Assembly: GCA_963803295.1 (NCBI GenBank)
Contig: CAWDMC010000016.1
Span: 1-64,000, forward strand
Direction: 5' to 3'
Length of the DNA stretch: 64,000 nucleotides
From: CAWDMC01 sp963803295
GTDB lineage: Bacteria; Acidobacteriota; Terriglobia; UBA7540
The notes beneath the pieces were generated by a model. The model was not told where the DNA came from. It saw only the letters and a program-made list of their open reading frames with translations, and did no database searches. How positions within the stretch are numbered: the stretch's first letter is position 1; each line of letters starts with the position of its first letter. Position numbers and translations under genes: made by a program. Below, piece by piece: positions 44,344 through 54,261 of the stretch.

Positions 44344-47202
44344 GTGCCTAAATCCAAAGTTCTGTGGTTCAGGTGCCTGATCATTGCCGGCCTAACCCTC
44401 CTGGTAAATGGGCCTTATGAGAAGGCACAATCGCCTCATCAAAGTCCTCAAGAGGTCCGCTCCGAGAACAGGACGCAGAGCTTACCAGCGGACTCATCCG
44501 AAGGCAAGGTGGTTGCCCTCGAAGGCACCGCGCCTCTGGCCCGTTCCATCTCGGGAGACATCCGGGAGGAACAACGGCAGCAGATTATTCGATACTTCCT
44601 TCAACAAATTGCCTCCACACCCGCCAAGCGGGAGAGTCTGTGGCAGCCCGACTTCTCCTCGGCTGCGGCCTATCAGGCTTCGGTTCAAAAACACCGGGAT
44701 CACTTGCGCAGGATGTTGGGACTCGTCCAGGCGACGCCGGGGAATCCAACTACCCAAGTCTTGTATGAGAGCGCGAACCTGCGGATCGAGGACGTGATCC
44801 TCCCCATTGACGCGGAATTACAAGTGCGCGCCCTATTGTTCCTGCCGCGCTCAAGCACACCGACGCCTGCCGTCATTGCCATTTCTACGGAGAGCACGAC
44901 TCGCGAAGAGTTTACCGGGATCGTTCAAGGAATGACGCCCGCCCCGTGGTTGACCACCCTGCTTGGGCGCAAGGTCGCCGTGGCAGTTCCAATGATGACC
45001 GAGCGCCGCGATGACCACCAAATCTGCCGTCAGGCGGGCAACCGGGATCGCCGCAGGGTCTTGTGGCGGGCGGGATTCATCGTCGGCCGTACGCTGGTCG
45101 GCCTGGAAGTGCAGCAGGCCCTCGCCCTCCGGGAATTTCTTGCCTCACAACCCGGGATCCTTGCCCCCGAAATCGCCATCATGGGTGAGGCTCAGGGGGG
45201 AATGACCGCTCTCTACGCCGGCGCCGTTGACGAACGATTCGCGGCCGTCGCTTCTCTCAACTATTTCGAGCAGCGGGAAAACTGCTGGCAGGAGCCCGTA
45301 GATCGCGTGCTCTATGGCCAGCTCAATGAATTTGGCGATGCCGAGGTGGCAGCGTTAGTCGCCCCTCGGCCTCTCTGGATTGTCACGGAGCCCGGTCACT
45401 CTGTTTCATTCGCCAGCGTATCGGCTGAATTGGCCAGGGCGCGCCGCTTTTTTGGCGGATTGGGTGATGCCGACAAACTCACGAGCGTCGAAGCTTCGGA
45501 AAACGCACTGGTCGTGGCCGCAGATGGTATCGCCGCCGCGTTGGGCGCGACTGCAAAAGAAACCACTTCGGAGTTCGCTTTTCGAATTCCTCTCGCCCAG
45601 ATTGCACAAGTTAGAGATCAGCAGTTCGAGACCCTATTTCAATACCTGCAGAACCTCGATGCTGCCAGCGACCAGGTCAGGAATACTTACTGGCAACTGA
45701 ATTCCACGCCGCCTGGGGACCGCCCGCAGAAAGTGCAAAAGCTGCGGACAGAATTAGCGAGCCTCGTAGGCGTTACTGCGACTGACCCAGTACCCTTGCA
45801 TCCGCGCACGGCGTTAATCGGGGAAACGGATAAGTTCGTGGCTTATGACGTTTTGCTAGACGTGGCAGAGGGTGTGGAGGCTTATGGGCAACTGCTGGTC
45901 CCGCGCGCCGTCGCGGGCCACGTGGGCCAGCGCCTTCCGGCGGTGGTGTGCCAACACGGCTTCGACGGATCACCCAAGTATGTCAGCGGAGTTGGCAGCG
46001 GGATTGATTCCGCAGACCATTTCTATCACCGCTTCGGAGAACGCCTTGCTGAACGCGGCTATGTGGTTTTTGCGCCGTACTTGACCGTCCCCGAGGATCA
46101 TCGTCAACCCATGTTCACATATCGGGCCGACCTTGTGAATCCCCTGGTTCGCCTGGCGGCCAGCCTGGGGTTGATGCGCACGAGTATCGAATTGGCCAAG
46201 CTGCATCGTATCGTGGATTTTCTTCAGTCATTACCTTTCGTCGAACCCAATAATATCGGATATTACGGATTGTCGTATGGAGGCTATTCTGCCCTTTGGA
46301 TGCCACCCTTAGAACCGCGCCTGAAACTAACCATCATTTCCGCGCACTTTAATGACTGGCGCACCATGCTTACGGACCCGACCAGGTTTAACGCCTCCTA
46401 TTGGACTCTCCCCGATGAGGATTTTTATAACTGGAACGTCCTCAACCGCTTTGTCCACACCGAAATCATCGCCGCCATGTGGCCGCGTCCAGTGAGCATC
46501 GAATACGGATCCGACGATCAGGTAACGACTCCCGAGTGGCACCAGCGAGCGTGGAGGGAGTTAAGGCAGTTCAGCGAGGCGTGGGGCATGGAAGAGAAGA
46601 TCGTGGATGACGATTTCAGCGGGCCTCATTCCATACACGGCATCGGCACGTTCTTCTTTCTGGATCGCTGGCTCCGGCCCGATCGCCCGGCAGGGCGCGA
46701 CTATGGCTGCCGCGATGATGATTATTGTAACGAGATTGTGGCTCCCGATGGGCACGGATACGTCCAGCCAGCCGGGGAATCCGTACCCTACGCAACCCAG
46801 CTTCTCGATTCCAATCCAAGGTCGATGATTCGTGGCAGGTTTTACGTGGCGGACACGGCGACAGTATTCACGGGTATGAGCTTCAAGATTGCTCGCAACG
46901 GAAATCCTGGCGATCTTGTGGTGAGATTCGGGTCTTCGGAGGGATCGGGTGATCTCGGAGAGGGGCGCATTCTTTCGAAAGACGTGTACCCGCAATACGA
47001 TTTTTGGTACGAAGCCAGGCTTCGGAAGGCGTTGCGGCTGGATCCCGCGAGGTCTTACTTTTTTGAGATCAAAGCCGCGGCAGGCGAGGCTCCGAAGGAT
47101 TGCTATACAATCTTCGGGCCAAAGCCTCTGGGCGGCGAGGATTACCCAGCCAATTTTGGCCTGTCATTTCGAACCCTAGCGAGTACGAGTAAAGGTGAAT
47201 AA
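44344..47202 (+). CDS. tandem alpha/beta-hydrolase (acetylxylan-esterase/DLH-like), exported
   Basis: 952 residues from GTG 44344; signal peptide (CLIIAGLTLLVNGPYEKAQ). Two alpha/beta-hydrolase units in tandem followed by a beta C-terminal domain (about 800-950). Unit 1 (about 130-420) has MGEAQGGMTALYAG: the nucleophile-elbow position is Ala283, so it is probably not catalytic. Unit 2 (about 490-790) has YYGLSYGGYSALW with Ser644, EYGSDDQVTTPEW with Asp725 or 724, and GPHSIHG with His765 or His762: a complete triad. Likely a periplasmic deacylase acting on substituted glycans. Same strand and direction as the MFS and SDR genes. Confidence 0.82.
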   Translation: MPKSKVLWFRCLIIAGLTLLVNGPYEKAQSPHQSPQEVRSENRTQSLPADSSEGKVVALEGTAPLARSISGDIREEQRQQIIRYFLQQIASTPAKRESLWQPDFSSAAAYQASVQKHRDHLRRMLGLVQATPGNPTTQVLYESANLRIEDVILPIDAELQVRALLFLPRSSTPTPAVIAISTESTTREEFTGIVQGMTPAPWLTTLLGRKVAVAVPMMTERRDDHQICRQAGNRDRRRVLWRAGFIVGRTLVGLEVQQALALREFLASQPGILAPEIAIMGEAQGGMTALYAGAVDERFAAVASLNYFEQRENCWQEPVDRVLYGQLNEFGDAEVAALVAPRPLWIVTEPGHSVSFASVSAELARARRFFGGLGDADKLTSVEASENALVVAADGIAAALGATAKETTSEFAFRIPLAQIAQVRDQQFETLFQYLQNLDAASDQVRNTYWQLNSTPPGDRPQKVQKLRTELASLVGVTATDPVPLHPRTALIGETDKFVAYDVLLDVAEGVEAYGQLLVPRAVAGHVGQRLPAVVCQHGFDGSPKYVSGVGSGIDSADHFYHRFGERLAERGYVVFAPYLTVPEDHRQPMFTYRADLVNPLVRLAASLGLMRTSIELAKLHRIVDFLQSLPFVEPNNIGYYGLSYGGYSALWMPPLEPRLKLTIISAHFNDWRTMLTDPTRFNASYWTLPDEDFYNWNVLNRFVHTEIIAAMWPRPVSIEYGSDDQVTTPEWHQRAWRELRQFSEAWGMEEKIVDDDFSGPHSIHGIGTFFFLDRWLRPDRPAGRDYGCRDDDYCNEIVAPDGHGYVQPAGESVPYATQLLDSNPRSMIRGRFYVADTATVFTGMSFKIARNGNPGDLVVRFGSSEGSGDLGEGRILSKDVYPQYDFWYEARLRKALRLDPARSYFFEIKAAAGEAPKDCYTIFGPKPLGGEDYPANFGLSFRTLASTSKGE

Positions 47203-47298
47203 TTTCACTGGGCCCGCGCCAGTAGCGGACGACCGCGCGAGTCCTGACCGCTCGCACGGCGTCGTGCTTTCGATCCTGACAACGAGGAGATCTGGGCT

Positions 47299-48048
47299 AT
47301 GAAATTAGAGGGAAAGGTATGTTTGATTACCGGCGGAACCAAGGGGATCGGTGCGGCAACCGCCCTGGAACTCGCGCGTCTTGGTTCCGACATTGTGGTG
47401 AATGGCCGCCAAGTCGACGCCCAGGCCAAGGCACTCCAGGAGAAGATCCAGGCGCTTGGACGCCACTGCTTGGTTCTGGCGGCCGATATCAGTATTCCCG
47501 AGCAGGCCACTCTGATTGTTCAGGAAACCGTCTCCCAGTTGGGAAGCATCGATCTGCTGGTGCATTCGGCCGGCGAAGCGGTTCCCGGCAGCCTATTAGA
47601 AATTTCGCCCCACGCATGGTACAAGGCCTTTGATGTCCACGTGCACGCGATATTTCATCTTTGTCGGGCAGCGGTCCCCTTCATGAAGAAGAGAGGCGAA
47701 GGAGCCATCATCCTGATCTCTTCGGCGGCTGGCACACGAGGTTGCTTGGGAGCCATCGCCTATGGTGTGGTCAAGGGAGCTCTGCCTCAATTCGCGCGCG
47801 CTCTTGCCCGCGAACTTGCGGACGACAACATTCGCGTCAACGCTGTGGCACCCGGGGTTATTCGTACACGCTTTCAGGACCACCTCACTTCTGAGCAGGT
47901 GAAGAATAATATCGAACGCCGAATCCCACTGCATCGCGAGGGTAAGCCCGAAGATGTGGCAGCGGTGATTGCTATGCTGGCGGCCAATGACTTCATCACG
48001 GGTGAGACCGTCGCCATCGATGGCGGAATGACCATGCGGATCGCCTAG
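47299..48048 (+). CDS. short-chain dehydrogenase/reductase
   Basis: 249 residues, classical SDR. TGGTKGIGAATALELARLG is the cofactor loop, LVHSAGE the beta-4 motif (variant of NNAG), Ser142 in LISSAAG, Tyr155 and Lys159 (AYGVVKGAL), and PGVIRTRF. ATG 47299 is preceded by a GAGGAG-type site. Likely oxidises or reduces the sugar or sugar acid imported by the MFS carrier; substrate unknown. Confidence 0.92.
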   Translation: MKLEGKVCLITGGTKGIGAATALELARLGSDIVVNGRQVDAQAKALQEKIQALGRHCLVLAADISIPEQATLIVQETVSQLGSIDLLVHSAGEAVPGSLLEISPHAWYKAFDVHVHAIFHLCRAAVPFMKKRGEGAIILISSAAGTRGCLGAIAYGVVKGALPQFARALARELADDNIRVNAVAPGVIRTRFQDHLTSEQVKNNIERRIPLHREGKPEDVAAVIAMLAANDFITGETVAIDGGMTMRIA

Positions 48049-48094
48049 CCGGGCGCGTTGCTCCGTCCGGGAGCGTTCTCGAGGGAGTTGAGCC

Positions 48095-50395
48095 ATGGAG
48101 CGCAGGAGATTCTTGCAGAACACGGTCGGAGGGCTGGCGGCGCTAGCCGGAGGATCGGCAACCCCGACCGAAGGCAACATGGCCGTAGCCCCCGCTAACG
48201 AACTGCAACCCGGCGACTTTCCGCCGGATGGCTACCAGGTGCCGGACTGGTTCCATTACGCGCAGGCGGTCTATTTCGATGGGTATTCGCCGCCGGTCTA
48301 TCCGCACCTGAGGGACTTCGATGCCAAACGCCTGGTGGAGGTGGTCATCGAACTCGGGGGAAACCTTCTCAGATTTCAACCCATAGGTTATTGGGCCTAC
48401 TACCCGAGCCAATCGTTCCGCGTGCATCCCGAGCTGGAGGGAAGAGACCTTATTACTGAGGTTACACAAGAATGCCGGCGGCAAGGCATCCACTGCTATT
48501 GCTACACGGGATATGGCCACGCTCACATGGAGGTCGGATGGGTCGATCAACATCCTGAATATGCTGACTGGGTACTGCGCGATCCGAACGGAAAACCCTA
48601 TGGTGTGTACGCGCACATCGGCTGGGGCAACCGGCAACGGATCTGCACCACAGGAGATGCTTACCGCGCGGGGATTCGCCAGGTGGTCAAGGAGCTCTGC
48701 ACGCATGACATCGACGGCGTGTACTTTGATGCCCCAAGCGCCTTTGGTTACACAGGAATCTGCTTTTGCGACTCTTGCCGGCGGAATTTCAGGAAATCCA
48801 CCGGCATGGACATCGACCGCCTTAAGGGAATGGCGAAGTATCAGGGCCTTCCCTTCGAATGGAACGAGTTGCCGGCCGACGCGGACATGCCGGCGCTGGC
48901 CGCCTGGTACGCCTGGGCAAACCGTCTGGCCAAAGAAGATCTGCTGGACTTTCGCAGAATGATCCATGCCAGCGGAAAATTCATGGCTTGCCACAATGGG
49001 CAATCCTGGACGGGCACTTCCCTTCCTCAGCAATACCGGATTCCAGAGGGCTTCATGGTTGAGGCAAGCCGGGAAGTATATGAGCGGCTGATGACGGGAA
49101 TGAAGGGAGCCTCGATGGCGCGGCCGTACCGGAAGGTCGCGCAGATGTACCTGGGAGGTTACGGGGTGTCGTGGTACGACGAGCCCCCGCATGAGCGTCC
49201 ATGGGTGGTGCACAACACTAACCTTGAAGACAAAGACGAGATTCGGATGGAGGGATTCACTAACCTGGCTTGCGGAAATGCCCCGCTTTATGCGACGGCC
49301 AACCGGCTCTACTTCCGAGTCGGGAGTGGCAGTTCGCAACCGGCGAGAGAAGTCTTTGGACTTATGCGGCGGGTGGAGAAAATTCATAAAGACAGCATTC
49401 CGGTGCCCTACGTCACGATCGTGCCCACATGGGAATCGCTTCAATTGTGGCGGACGAAGCGGAGAAGCTGGAACTGGCCGCTGATGACAAGTGGGATGGG
49501 CCTGGCGATGCTCGACGAGCGGATCAGCTTGGACGTGAACGTAAGCACGGAGATGAGCGACGCGTGGTTCGAGCAGCAACGTGTGATTGCACTGTGCGGG
49601 GCTTCAGGAATCTCAGCCTTGCTGGCGGAGAAGCTCACCAGGTGGGTGGAGCGAGGCGGCGGCCTCTTGGCAACCTATGACACAGGGCTGTACAACGAGC
49701 AGGGAAAGTTGCGGCGGGATGGCGGGGCCCTGCGGCAGGTATTGGGCGTCAAGATGAAAGGAGAGCCGCTGGAAAGCCAGCCGGAGTGCTTTTGCCGCGT
49801 GAAAGAGAGCCATCCGGCGCTGGGCGCGTTTGCGGCAGAAGCTACGGTGCAAGCGGATGGGCGGTTGGTGCCGGTCGAGGCCGAGCCAGGGGCGAGAGTA
49901 CTGGCAGAATGCTGGAATCTTGGCACCGGTGAAGTACGAGGTCCGGCCGTTGTGTTCAACACTCTGGGAAAGGGACAGGCGATCTACATCAGCGGAAGCC
50001 TGGAGGCGAATTACCTCTATGACCGCGTGCAATCAACAGGGCAGTTATTGGCGGGTCTGGTACGTTTCCTCGGAGGGGGCGCGCCTCTACCATACACCGT
50101 GAAGGCACCGAAAGGCGTATACGCGGTCTTGCGAAGGGCGCGGAATGGCGACCTGGCGCTTTGGGTTTTGGCCAACGTAGGCTTCAAAGACGCCGCCGTG
50201 GGACGGACGCGTCAGGAGTATTTGCCGCTTTCGGACATCGAGGTAGGGATTCGAGTTCCGGAAGGACGCCACGTAAAAACGCTGCGACTCATGCGAGCTG
50301 ATCGGGCTGCGCCGTTCCGGATCGAGGGGGAATACGCTGTCACGACGATCCCCACCCTCCACATCGCCGAAGTGGTCGCCCTGGAACTCGCCTGA
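48095..50395 (+). CDS. GHL6-like glycoside hydrolase with Tat-type leader
   Basis: 766 residues from ATG 48095. MERRRFLQNTVGGLAALAGG is a twin-arginine leader. TIM barrel of the hypothetical-glycosyl-hydrolase-6/GH42-like kind: LVEVVIELGGNLLRFQPIGY, GIHCYCYTGYGHAHMEVG, DIDGVYFDAPSAFGYTGICF and CDSCRRNFRKSTG; then a trimerisation/glutaminase-like domain (about 440-650, YVTIVPTWESLQLW, ALCGASGISALLAEKL) and a C-terminal beta part. Beta-galactosidase-like architecture, activity unproven. Last gene of the carbohydrate locus. Confidence 0.78.
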   Translation: MERRRFLQNTVGGLAALAGGSATPTEGNMAVAPANELQPGDFPPDGYQVPDWFHYAQAVYFDGYSPPVYPHLRDFDAKRLVEVVIELGGNLLRFQPIGYWAYYPSQSFRVHPELEGRDLITEVTQECRRQGIHCYCYTGYGHAHMEVGWVDQHPEYADWVLRDPNGKPYGVYAHIGWGNRQRICTTGDAYRAGIRQVVKELCTHDIDGVYFDAPSAFGYTGICFCDSCRRNFRKSTGMDIDRLKGMAKYQGLPFEWNELPADADMPALAAWYAWANRLAKEDLLDFRRMIHASGKFMACHNGQSWTGTSLPQQYRIPEGFMVEASREVYERLMTGMKGASMARPYRKVAQMYLGGYGVSWYDEPPHERPWVVHNTNLEDKDEIRMEGFTNLACGNAPLYATANRLYFRVGSGSSQPAREVFGLMRRVEKIHKDSIPVPYVTIVPTWESLQLWRTKRRSWNWPLMTSGMGLAMLDERISLDVNVSTEMSDAWFEQQRVIALCGASGISALLAEKLTRWVERGGGLLATYDTGLYNEQGKLRRDGGALRQVLGVKMKGEPLESQPECFCRVKESHPALGAFAAEATVQADGRLVPVEAEPGARVLAECWNLGTGEVRGPAVVFNTLGKGQAIYISGSLEANYLYDRVQSTGQLLAGLVRFLGGGAPLPYTVKAPKGVYAVLRRARNGDLALWVLANVGFKDAAVGRTRQEYLPLSDIEVGIRVPEGRHVKTLRLMRADRAAPFRIEGEYAVTTIPTLHIAEVVALELA

Positions 50396-50748
50396 TGCGA
50401 GAGGCTGGATCGAGCTGAGTCCGCACTCAGCACCCGCTACGCGGCCGGGTCCATTCTGAGATGAAGAATTCGCGGCTCCGAAATTCTTCTTGACAACTCT
50501 TCGTTCCGGATTGAACATCTTACTATTAAGATAATAATGACGCGTGTAAAGAAGAGTCCGCGCGCCGCAGCGAGGGCTCGTTCTTGTTGGTGTGTGCGGC
50601 ACGAAAAACCCGTGCTGGCGGCTTCGCCCGATCTGGTCGAGGTGTGCTCAAGGAGGGTGCAGTACCCGATGAGTGCCGAAGGAATAGAGAACCTGGAGGG
50701 CCGGATGCCAACCGGCGTGGACAAAAGTCAAAACTAAAAGGTGAATTC
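50396..50748. other. intergenic stretch, possible promoter
   Basis: 353 bp, with an AT-rich patch at 50489-50540. TTGAAC (50511-50516) and AATAAT (50533-50538), 16 bp apart, are a possible promoter for the XRE gene. No protein with coding character between 50537 and 50748. Confidence 0.35.
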
Positions 50749-51075
50749 GTGACGCGTATAGCACATCAAATCCAAAAGTTGCGGGTCGAGAACTTCCAGT
50801 CGCTCGAAGACTTGGCGTTTGTTAGCGGACTAAATCCAGCAGTTCTGACCCGACTTGAGAACGGTGATGAAGCTCCCACCCTGGAGGTCCTGGAGACAGT
50901 CGCCATGTCTCTCGGGGTGCCGTTGTACCGTTTGTTCTACGATGGGGGTGAGACACCCACTTTACCCCATTTGCTGCCCCGCGTCTCCTGGCAAGAGCTT
51001 CTTGATGAGGCCCCCTCACCTCAATCCAAAATCGGCCGGCTCTGGCAATACGTATCTGAAGTGCTGCACGTATAA
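50749..51075 (+). CDS. XRE-family helix-turn-helix regulator
   Basis: 108 residues from GTG 50749 with AAAGGTG upstream. HTH_3 domain: IAHQIQKLRVENFQSLEDLA, FVSGLNPAVLTRLENGDEAP and TLEVLETVAMSLGVPLYRLF, followed by a ~40-residue tail. DNA-binding regulator of unknown target. Lies between the GHL6 gene and FetAB; a frame extending to 50584 exists but has no plausible function. The region 51076-51366 downstream contains nothing I can identify. Confidence 0.8.
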   Translation: MTRIAHQIQKLRVENFQSLEDLAFVSGLNPAVLTRLENGDEAPTLEVLETVAMSLGVPLYRLFYDGGETPTLPHLLPRVSWQELLDEAPSPQSKIGRLWQYVSEVLHV

Positions 51076-51366
51076 GCCTGCTCCGCTGCCCGGCCCGATC
51101 CACGGGATCCGGCTGGACGGCACCCTGAGCGGCTCGACACCCTGTCACCCACCTGTTGGCGGCAGAAATCCCTTACGGAGCAAACATTCAAGCTTGGGGT
51201 TTTACGCCGGTACAAAAAGTAAAAGCCATGGTTCTTGCAATCTAAAGCTACGCCTGCCTGCTGGAGAATTTCCGGGGACTTTCGCCTCTGAGTCTGACCT
51301 TCCGCCTTTCCAGTCAGCTGTTTTCGATTACACTGGCATTGCCGCACGCCATCACGGGATCAGACC

Positions 51367-52074
51367 ATGGGACAAGCCCCCTCTCGCAATGCCATATTGG
51401 AGGCTCGATGCCTTAGCCGTCAGGTGCAGGGTAAGCGCCTGGTGGATGGCGTCAGTCTCCAAGTGGGCCGCGGCGACATCCTGGCGCTGGTCGGTCCCAG
51501 CGGATCCGGCAAGACATCGTTCCTGCGTCTCCTCAACCGGTTGGACGAGCCTACGTCGGGCACGGTGTACCTGGAAGGTCGCGACTATCACACGATCCCG
51601 CCGCGCGAGTTGCGCCGTCGCGTGGGCATGATGACTCAGAATGCCTTTCTCTTCCCCGGCACTATTGCCGACAATCTCCGCTTTGGCCCGACGCAGCGAG
51701 GGGAATCGCTCTCGCCTGACCAGATCGATACTCTTTTGAACCAGGTAGGACTTGCGGGTCGCGGCGAAGACGACGTCAGTCACCTCTCCGGCGGAGAGTC
51801 CCAACGGGTGAGCTTGGCAAGGGCGCTCGCCAACGCGCCTTCGGTCTTGCTGCTGGACGAACCGACTTCCGCTTTAGACGATTCGATCAAACTCGACGTG
51901 GAATCATTGATCCTTGAGGTCGTGAAACGAAATGGGCTCACCTGTCTCGTGGTGACGCATGACCTCGCCCAGGCGGCGCGGGTCGCCGCTCGCGTGGCCA
52001 TTTTCAAAGCCGGCAGGCTTTTGCGGATCGGTCCAACCGAGGAGGTGCTTGGTGCTGAAACAGATCTTCACTAA
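51367..52074 (+). CDS. fetA: ABC transporter ATP-binding protein, FetA/YbbL type
   Basis: 235 residues. Walker A GPSGSGKTSFLRLLNR, signature LSGGESQRVSLARAL, Walker B VLLLDEPTSALDD and H-loop VVTHDLAQA. The partner permease gene overlaps by 23 nt, starting at GTG 52052. FetAB homologues export iron in E. coli; the specificity here is inferred from the partner only. Confidence 0.88.
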   Translation: MGQAPSRNAILEARCLSRQVQGKRLVDGVSLQVGRGDILALVGPSGSGKTSFLRLLNRLDEPTSGTVYLEGRDYHTIPPRELRRRVGMMTQNAFLFPGTIADNLRFGPTQRGESLSPDQIDTLLNQVGLAGRGEDDVSHLSGGESQRVSLARALANAPSVLLLDEPTSALDDSIKLDVESLILEVVKRNGLTCLVVTHDLAQAARVAARVAIFKAGRLLRIGPTEEVLGAETDLH

Positions 52075-52849
52075 CCAACTTCAGCTTGGTCTGGCCCAAG
52101 CCCTGGTGGCCACTTTGGCGGCATTGCTCGTAACGATAATCGCCCGGGCCAGAGAGATCCACCTCGAGCGAGACGTGGTGGTAGCACTCGCACGCGGACT
52201 GGTACAGATCGTGGCGGTGGGATCGATCCTCGTGCTGCTTCTCGGTGGACCGCGATGGACCAGCGTCTTCGTGCTCGCCGCCATGATGTTCGCCGCCGCC
52301 GCCACTTCCTCCCGGCGCGCCAAGGGTATTCCAGCGGCCTTCCAGATGTCGCTCTACGCGATCGCTGTGGGGTCAGGATTGGTGATCGCTCTCATGACCT
52401 GGGCGGGCGTTATCGATACGGCCATCACCTCGCTGATTCCCATCGGCAGCATGCTGATCGCCAATAGCATGAATACCAACTCCCTTGCCCTCAACCGCTT
52501 CAAGAGCGAAGTGGAATCCCATACGGGGCTGATCGAGACAGCCCTGGCTTTGGGTGCGGGTGGGAACAAGGCGGTATCACCCTATGTGCAGGCCTCGTGC
52601 CAGGCCAGTCTCATTCCCGCTATCGATTCCATCCGCTCGCTCGGTATCGTCTGGATTCCCGGCCTGATGACCGGCATGCTGCTCTCGGGGTCGAAACCCG
52701 TCTATGCGGCCATCTACCAATTCGTCCTGCTGGCGATGATGTTCGCCGCCAATGGCCTGACCTCTCTGGTCAGCACTCTGCTGGTCCGCACGCACGCCTT
52801 GTCGCCTGCAGAGCAATTGACCTTGCGTCCCGGCGGCGCGTCAGCGTGA
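52052..52849 (+). CDS. fetB: ABC permease, FetB/YbbM type
   Basis: 265 residues from GTG 52052, with GGAGG at 52041-52045. Hydrophobic throughout: GLAQALVATLAALLVTIIAR, VQIVAVGSILVLLLGG, FVLAAMMFAAAATSSRRAKG, GSGLVIALMTWAGVI, TSLIPIGSMLIANSMNTNSL and GIVWIPGLMTGMLLSG. UPF0014/FetB family, forming an iron-export or oxidative-stress-related transporter with FetA. Confidence 0.9.
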   Translation: MLKQIFTNQLQLGLAQALVATLAALLVTIIARAREIHLERDVVVALARGLVQIVAVGSILVLLLGGPRWTSVFVLAAMMFAAAATSSRRAKGIPAAFQMSLYAIAVGSGLVIALMTWAGVIDTAITSLIPIGSMLIANSMNTNSLALNRFKSEVESHTGLIETALALGAGGNKAVSPYVQASCQASLIPAIDSIRSLGIVWIPGLMTGMLLSGSKPVYAAIYQFVLLAMMFAANGLTSLVSTLLVRTHALSPAEQLTLRPGGASA

Positions 52850-53033
52850 AGAACGCGATCTGTACTTCGCAGTTTTCCACGGAATTTAACGCGCTATGAG
52901 TTGTTTGTCACAGTATTGTTACGGAAAGCCTGCCATCGGCAACATGGCAATCCGGAGACACGGCCACTACGGCCAGAAATTGGCCTTGCGGAAAGGTCTA
53001 AGAGAGTATAATGGCCCGCTTCGGAGACTACTT

Positions 53034-54161
53034 TTGAATTCGAAAGAGAATCTGGCGACGCTTAGCCGGCGTGAATTTATCGGTGCTTCGACGGCCGTCC
53101 TGGCCGTCGGGAATCTTCCTGCCGGTCACGTCATCGAAAGCGCGGCGAGCCTGGCGTCTCCTGCGGCGATTCCCCGCCGCGTGATCATCGACACCGATCC
53201 GGGCGTAGACGATGCCCTGGCCCTCCTCTTCGCGATGCGCTCGCCGGAGCTGACCATTGACGCGATCACCGCTGTCGCTGGTAATGTTCCGCTGTGGCTC
53301 ACGCTCCCGAACGCATTACGCATGGTGGAAATCGCCGGACGCACTGATATTCCAATAGCGCCCGGAGCGGACGAGCCGCTCGCCCGCAAGCTGGTCACGG
53401 CGGCGTACGTTCACCGGAACAACGGACTGGACGGCGTGGAATTCTCTACCCCCGTAACCAAGCCGGCTCGGGAAACTGCAGTTGAAATCGTTCACCGGAT
53501 TGCGAGTGGCACTCCGGGCGAGGTCCCCATCATCGCCTTGGGACCATTGACCAATGTGGCCACGGCGCTGCGCGCTTATCCCGCGCTAAGAAAGCAGATC
53601 CGAGAAATCGTTTTGATGGGCGGATCGCTCTCCGGCGGCAACATTACGCCGGCGGCAGAGTTCAACATCTATGTGGATCCCGAAGCCGCGAGCATCGTTT
53701 TCAACTCCGGCGTTCCTCTGACTATGGTCGGACTCGACGTAACTCAGAAGTGTATCCTGACTGAGGATCACGTGAAGAGGCTCGAACCCGGACAGGATGC
53801 CATCTGCCGGGCGGCGGCGCGGATCACCCGAAACGCGTTGGAACGTGCTCGCAAAGCGACCTGGGCCGGCGGGAGTGGTCCGGTCATGCACGATCCGCTG
53901 GCAGTGGCCGCGTTCATTGACAAGACAATCGTCAGCCTCAAGAATTACTTCGTGGCCGTCGAGACGCAGGGCCTACTGACCGCCGGCGAAACCCTGGGGT
54001 ACAAGCGCGCGCCTGTCCGCCAGTCGGCGCCGTTCATGAATTCGTCGGCGACCACGGAAGTGATCCGCCCTGATTTCACGCCGAACTCGAGCGTTGCCGT
54101 TGACGTCGATGTGCGGCGTTTCTTCGAGATGTTTATTCGTCGTCTCTCCGGCAAGGGGTAG
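53034..54161 (+). CDS. inosine-uridine-preferring nucleoside hydrolase, Tat-exported
   Basis: About 375 residues from TTG 53034 (GGAG 8 bp upstream). Tat-like leader LSRREFIGASTAVLAVGNLP. Nucleoside-hydrolase core: the Ca2+-binding IIDTDPGVDDALALLF, ITAVAGN, VPIIALGPLTNVATALRAYP, IVLMGGSLSGGNITPAAEFN and NIYVDPEAASIVF. Splits the N-glycosidic bond of nucleosides to base and ribose outside the cytoplasm. A longer frame to 52896 lacks a sensible leader. Together with the next gene and ribokinase it forms a nucleoside-use group. Confidence 0.88.
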   Translation: MNSKENLATLSRREFIGASTAVLAVGNLPAGHVIESAASLASPAAIPRRVIIDTDPGVDDALALLFAMRSPELTIDAITAVAGNVPLWLTLPNALRMVEIAGRTDIPIAPGADEPLARKLVTAAYVHRNNGLDGVEFSTPVTKPARETAVEIVHRIASGTPGEVPIIALGPLTNVATALRAYPALRKQIREIVLMGGSLSGGNITPAAEFNIYVDPEAASIVFNSGVPLTMVGLDVTQKCILTEDHVKRLEPGQDAICRAAARITRNALERARKATWAGGSGPVMHDPLAVAAFIDKTIVSLKNYFVAVETQGLLTAGETLGYKRAPVRQSAPFMNSSATTEVIRPDFTPNSSVAVDVDVRRFFEMFIRRLSGKG

Positions 54162-54261
54162 TTGCCGTCTTCTGGGGACGGTCAGACAAAGCCATTGCCG
54201 AATATAGTGGGGCAGCATGATTGCGCCACTAACGTGGCTCTGGTCGATCGTACAATACGAC

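Noticed and set aside
48143..49579. 478-residue minus-strand frame antisense to the GHL6-like gene
   Set aside because: His/Arg-rich antisense text; the sense protein has convincing motifs.
50584..50748. N-terminal extension of the XRE regulator
   Set aside because: Arg/Gly-rich with no domain; GTG 50749 has a better ribosome site and begins right at the HTH.
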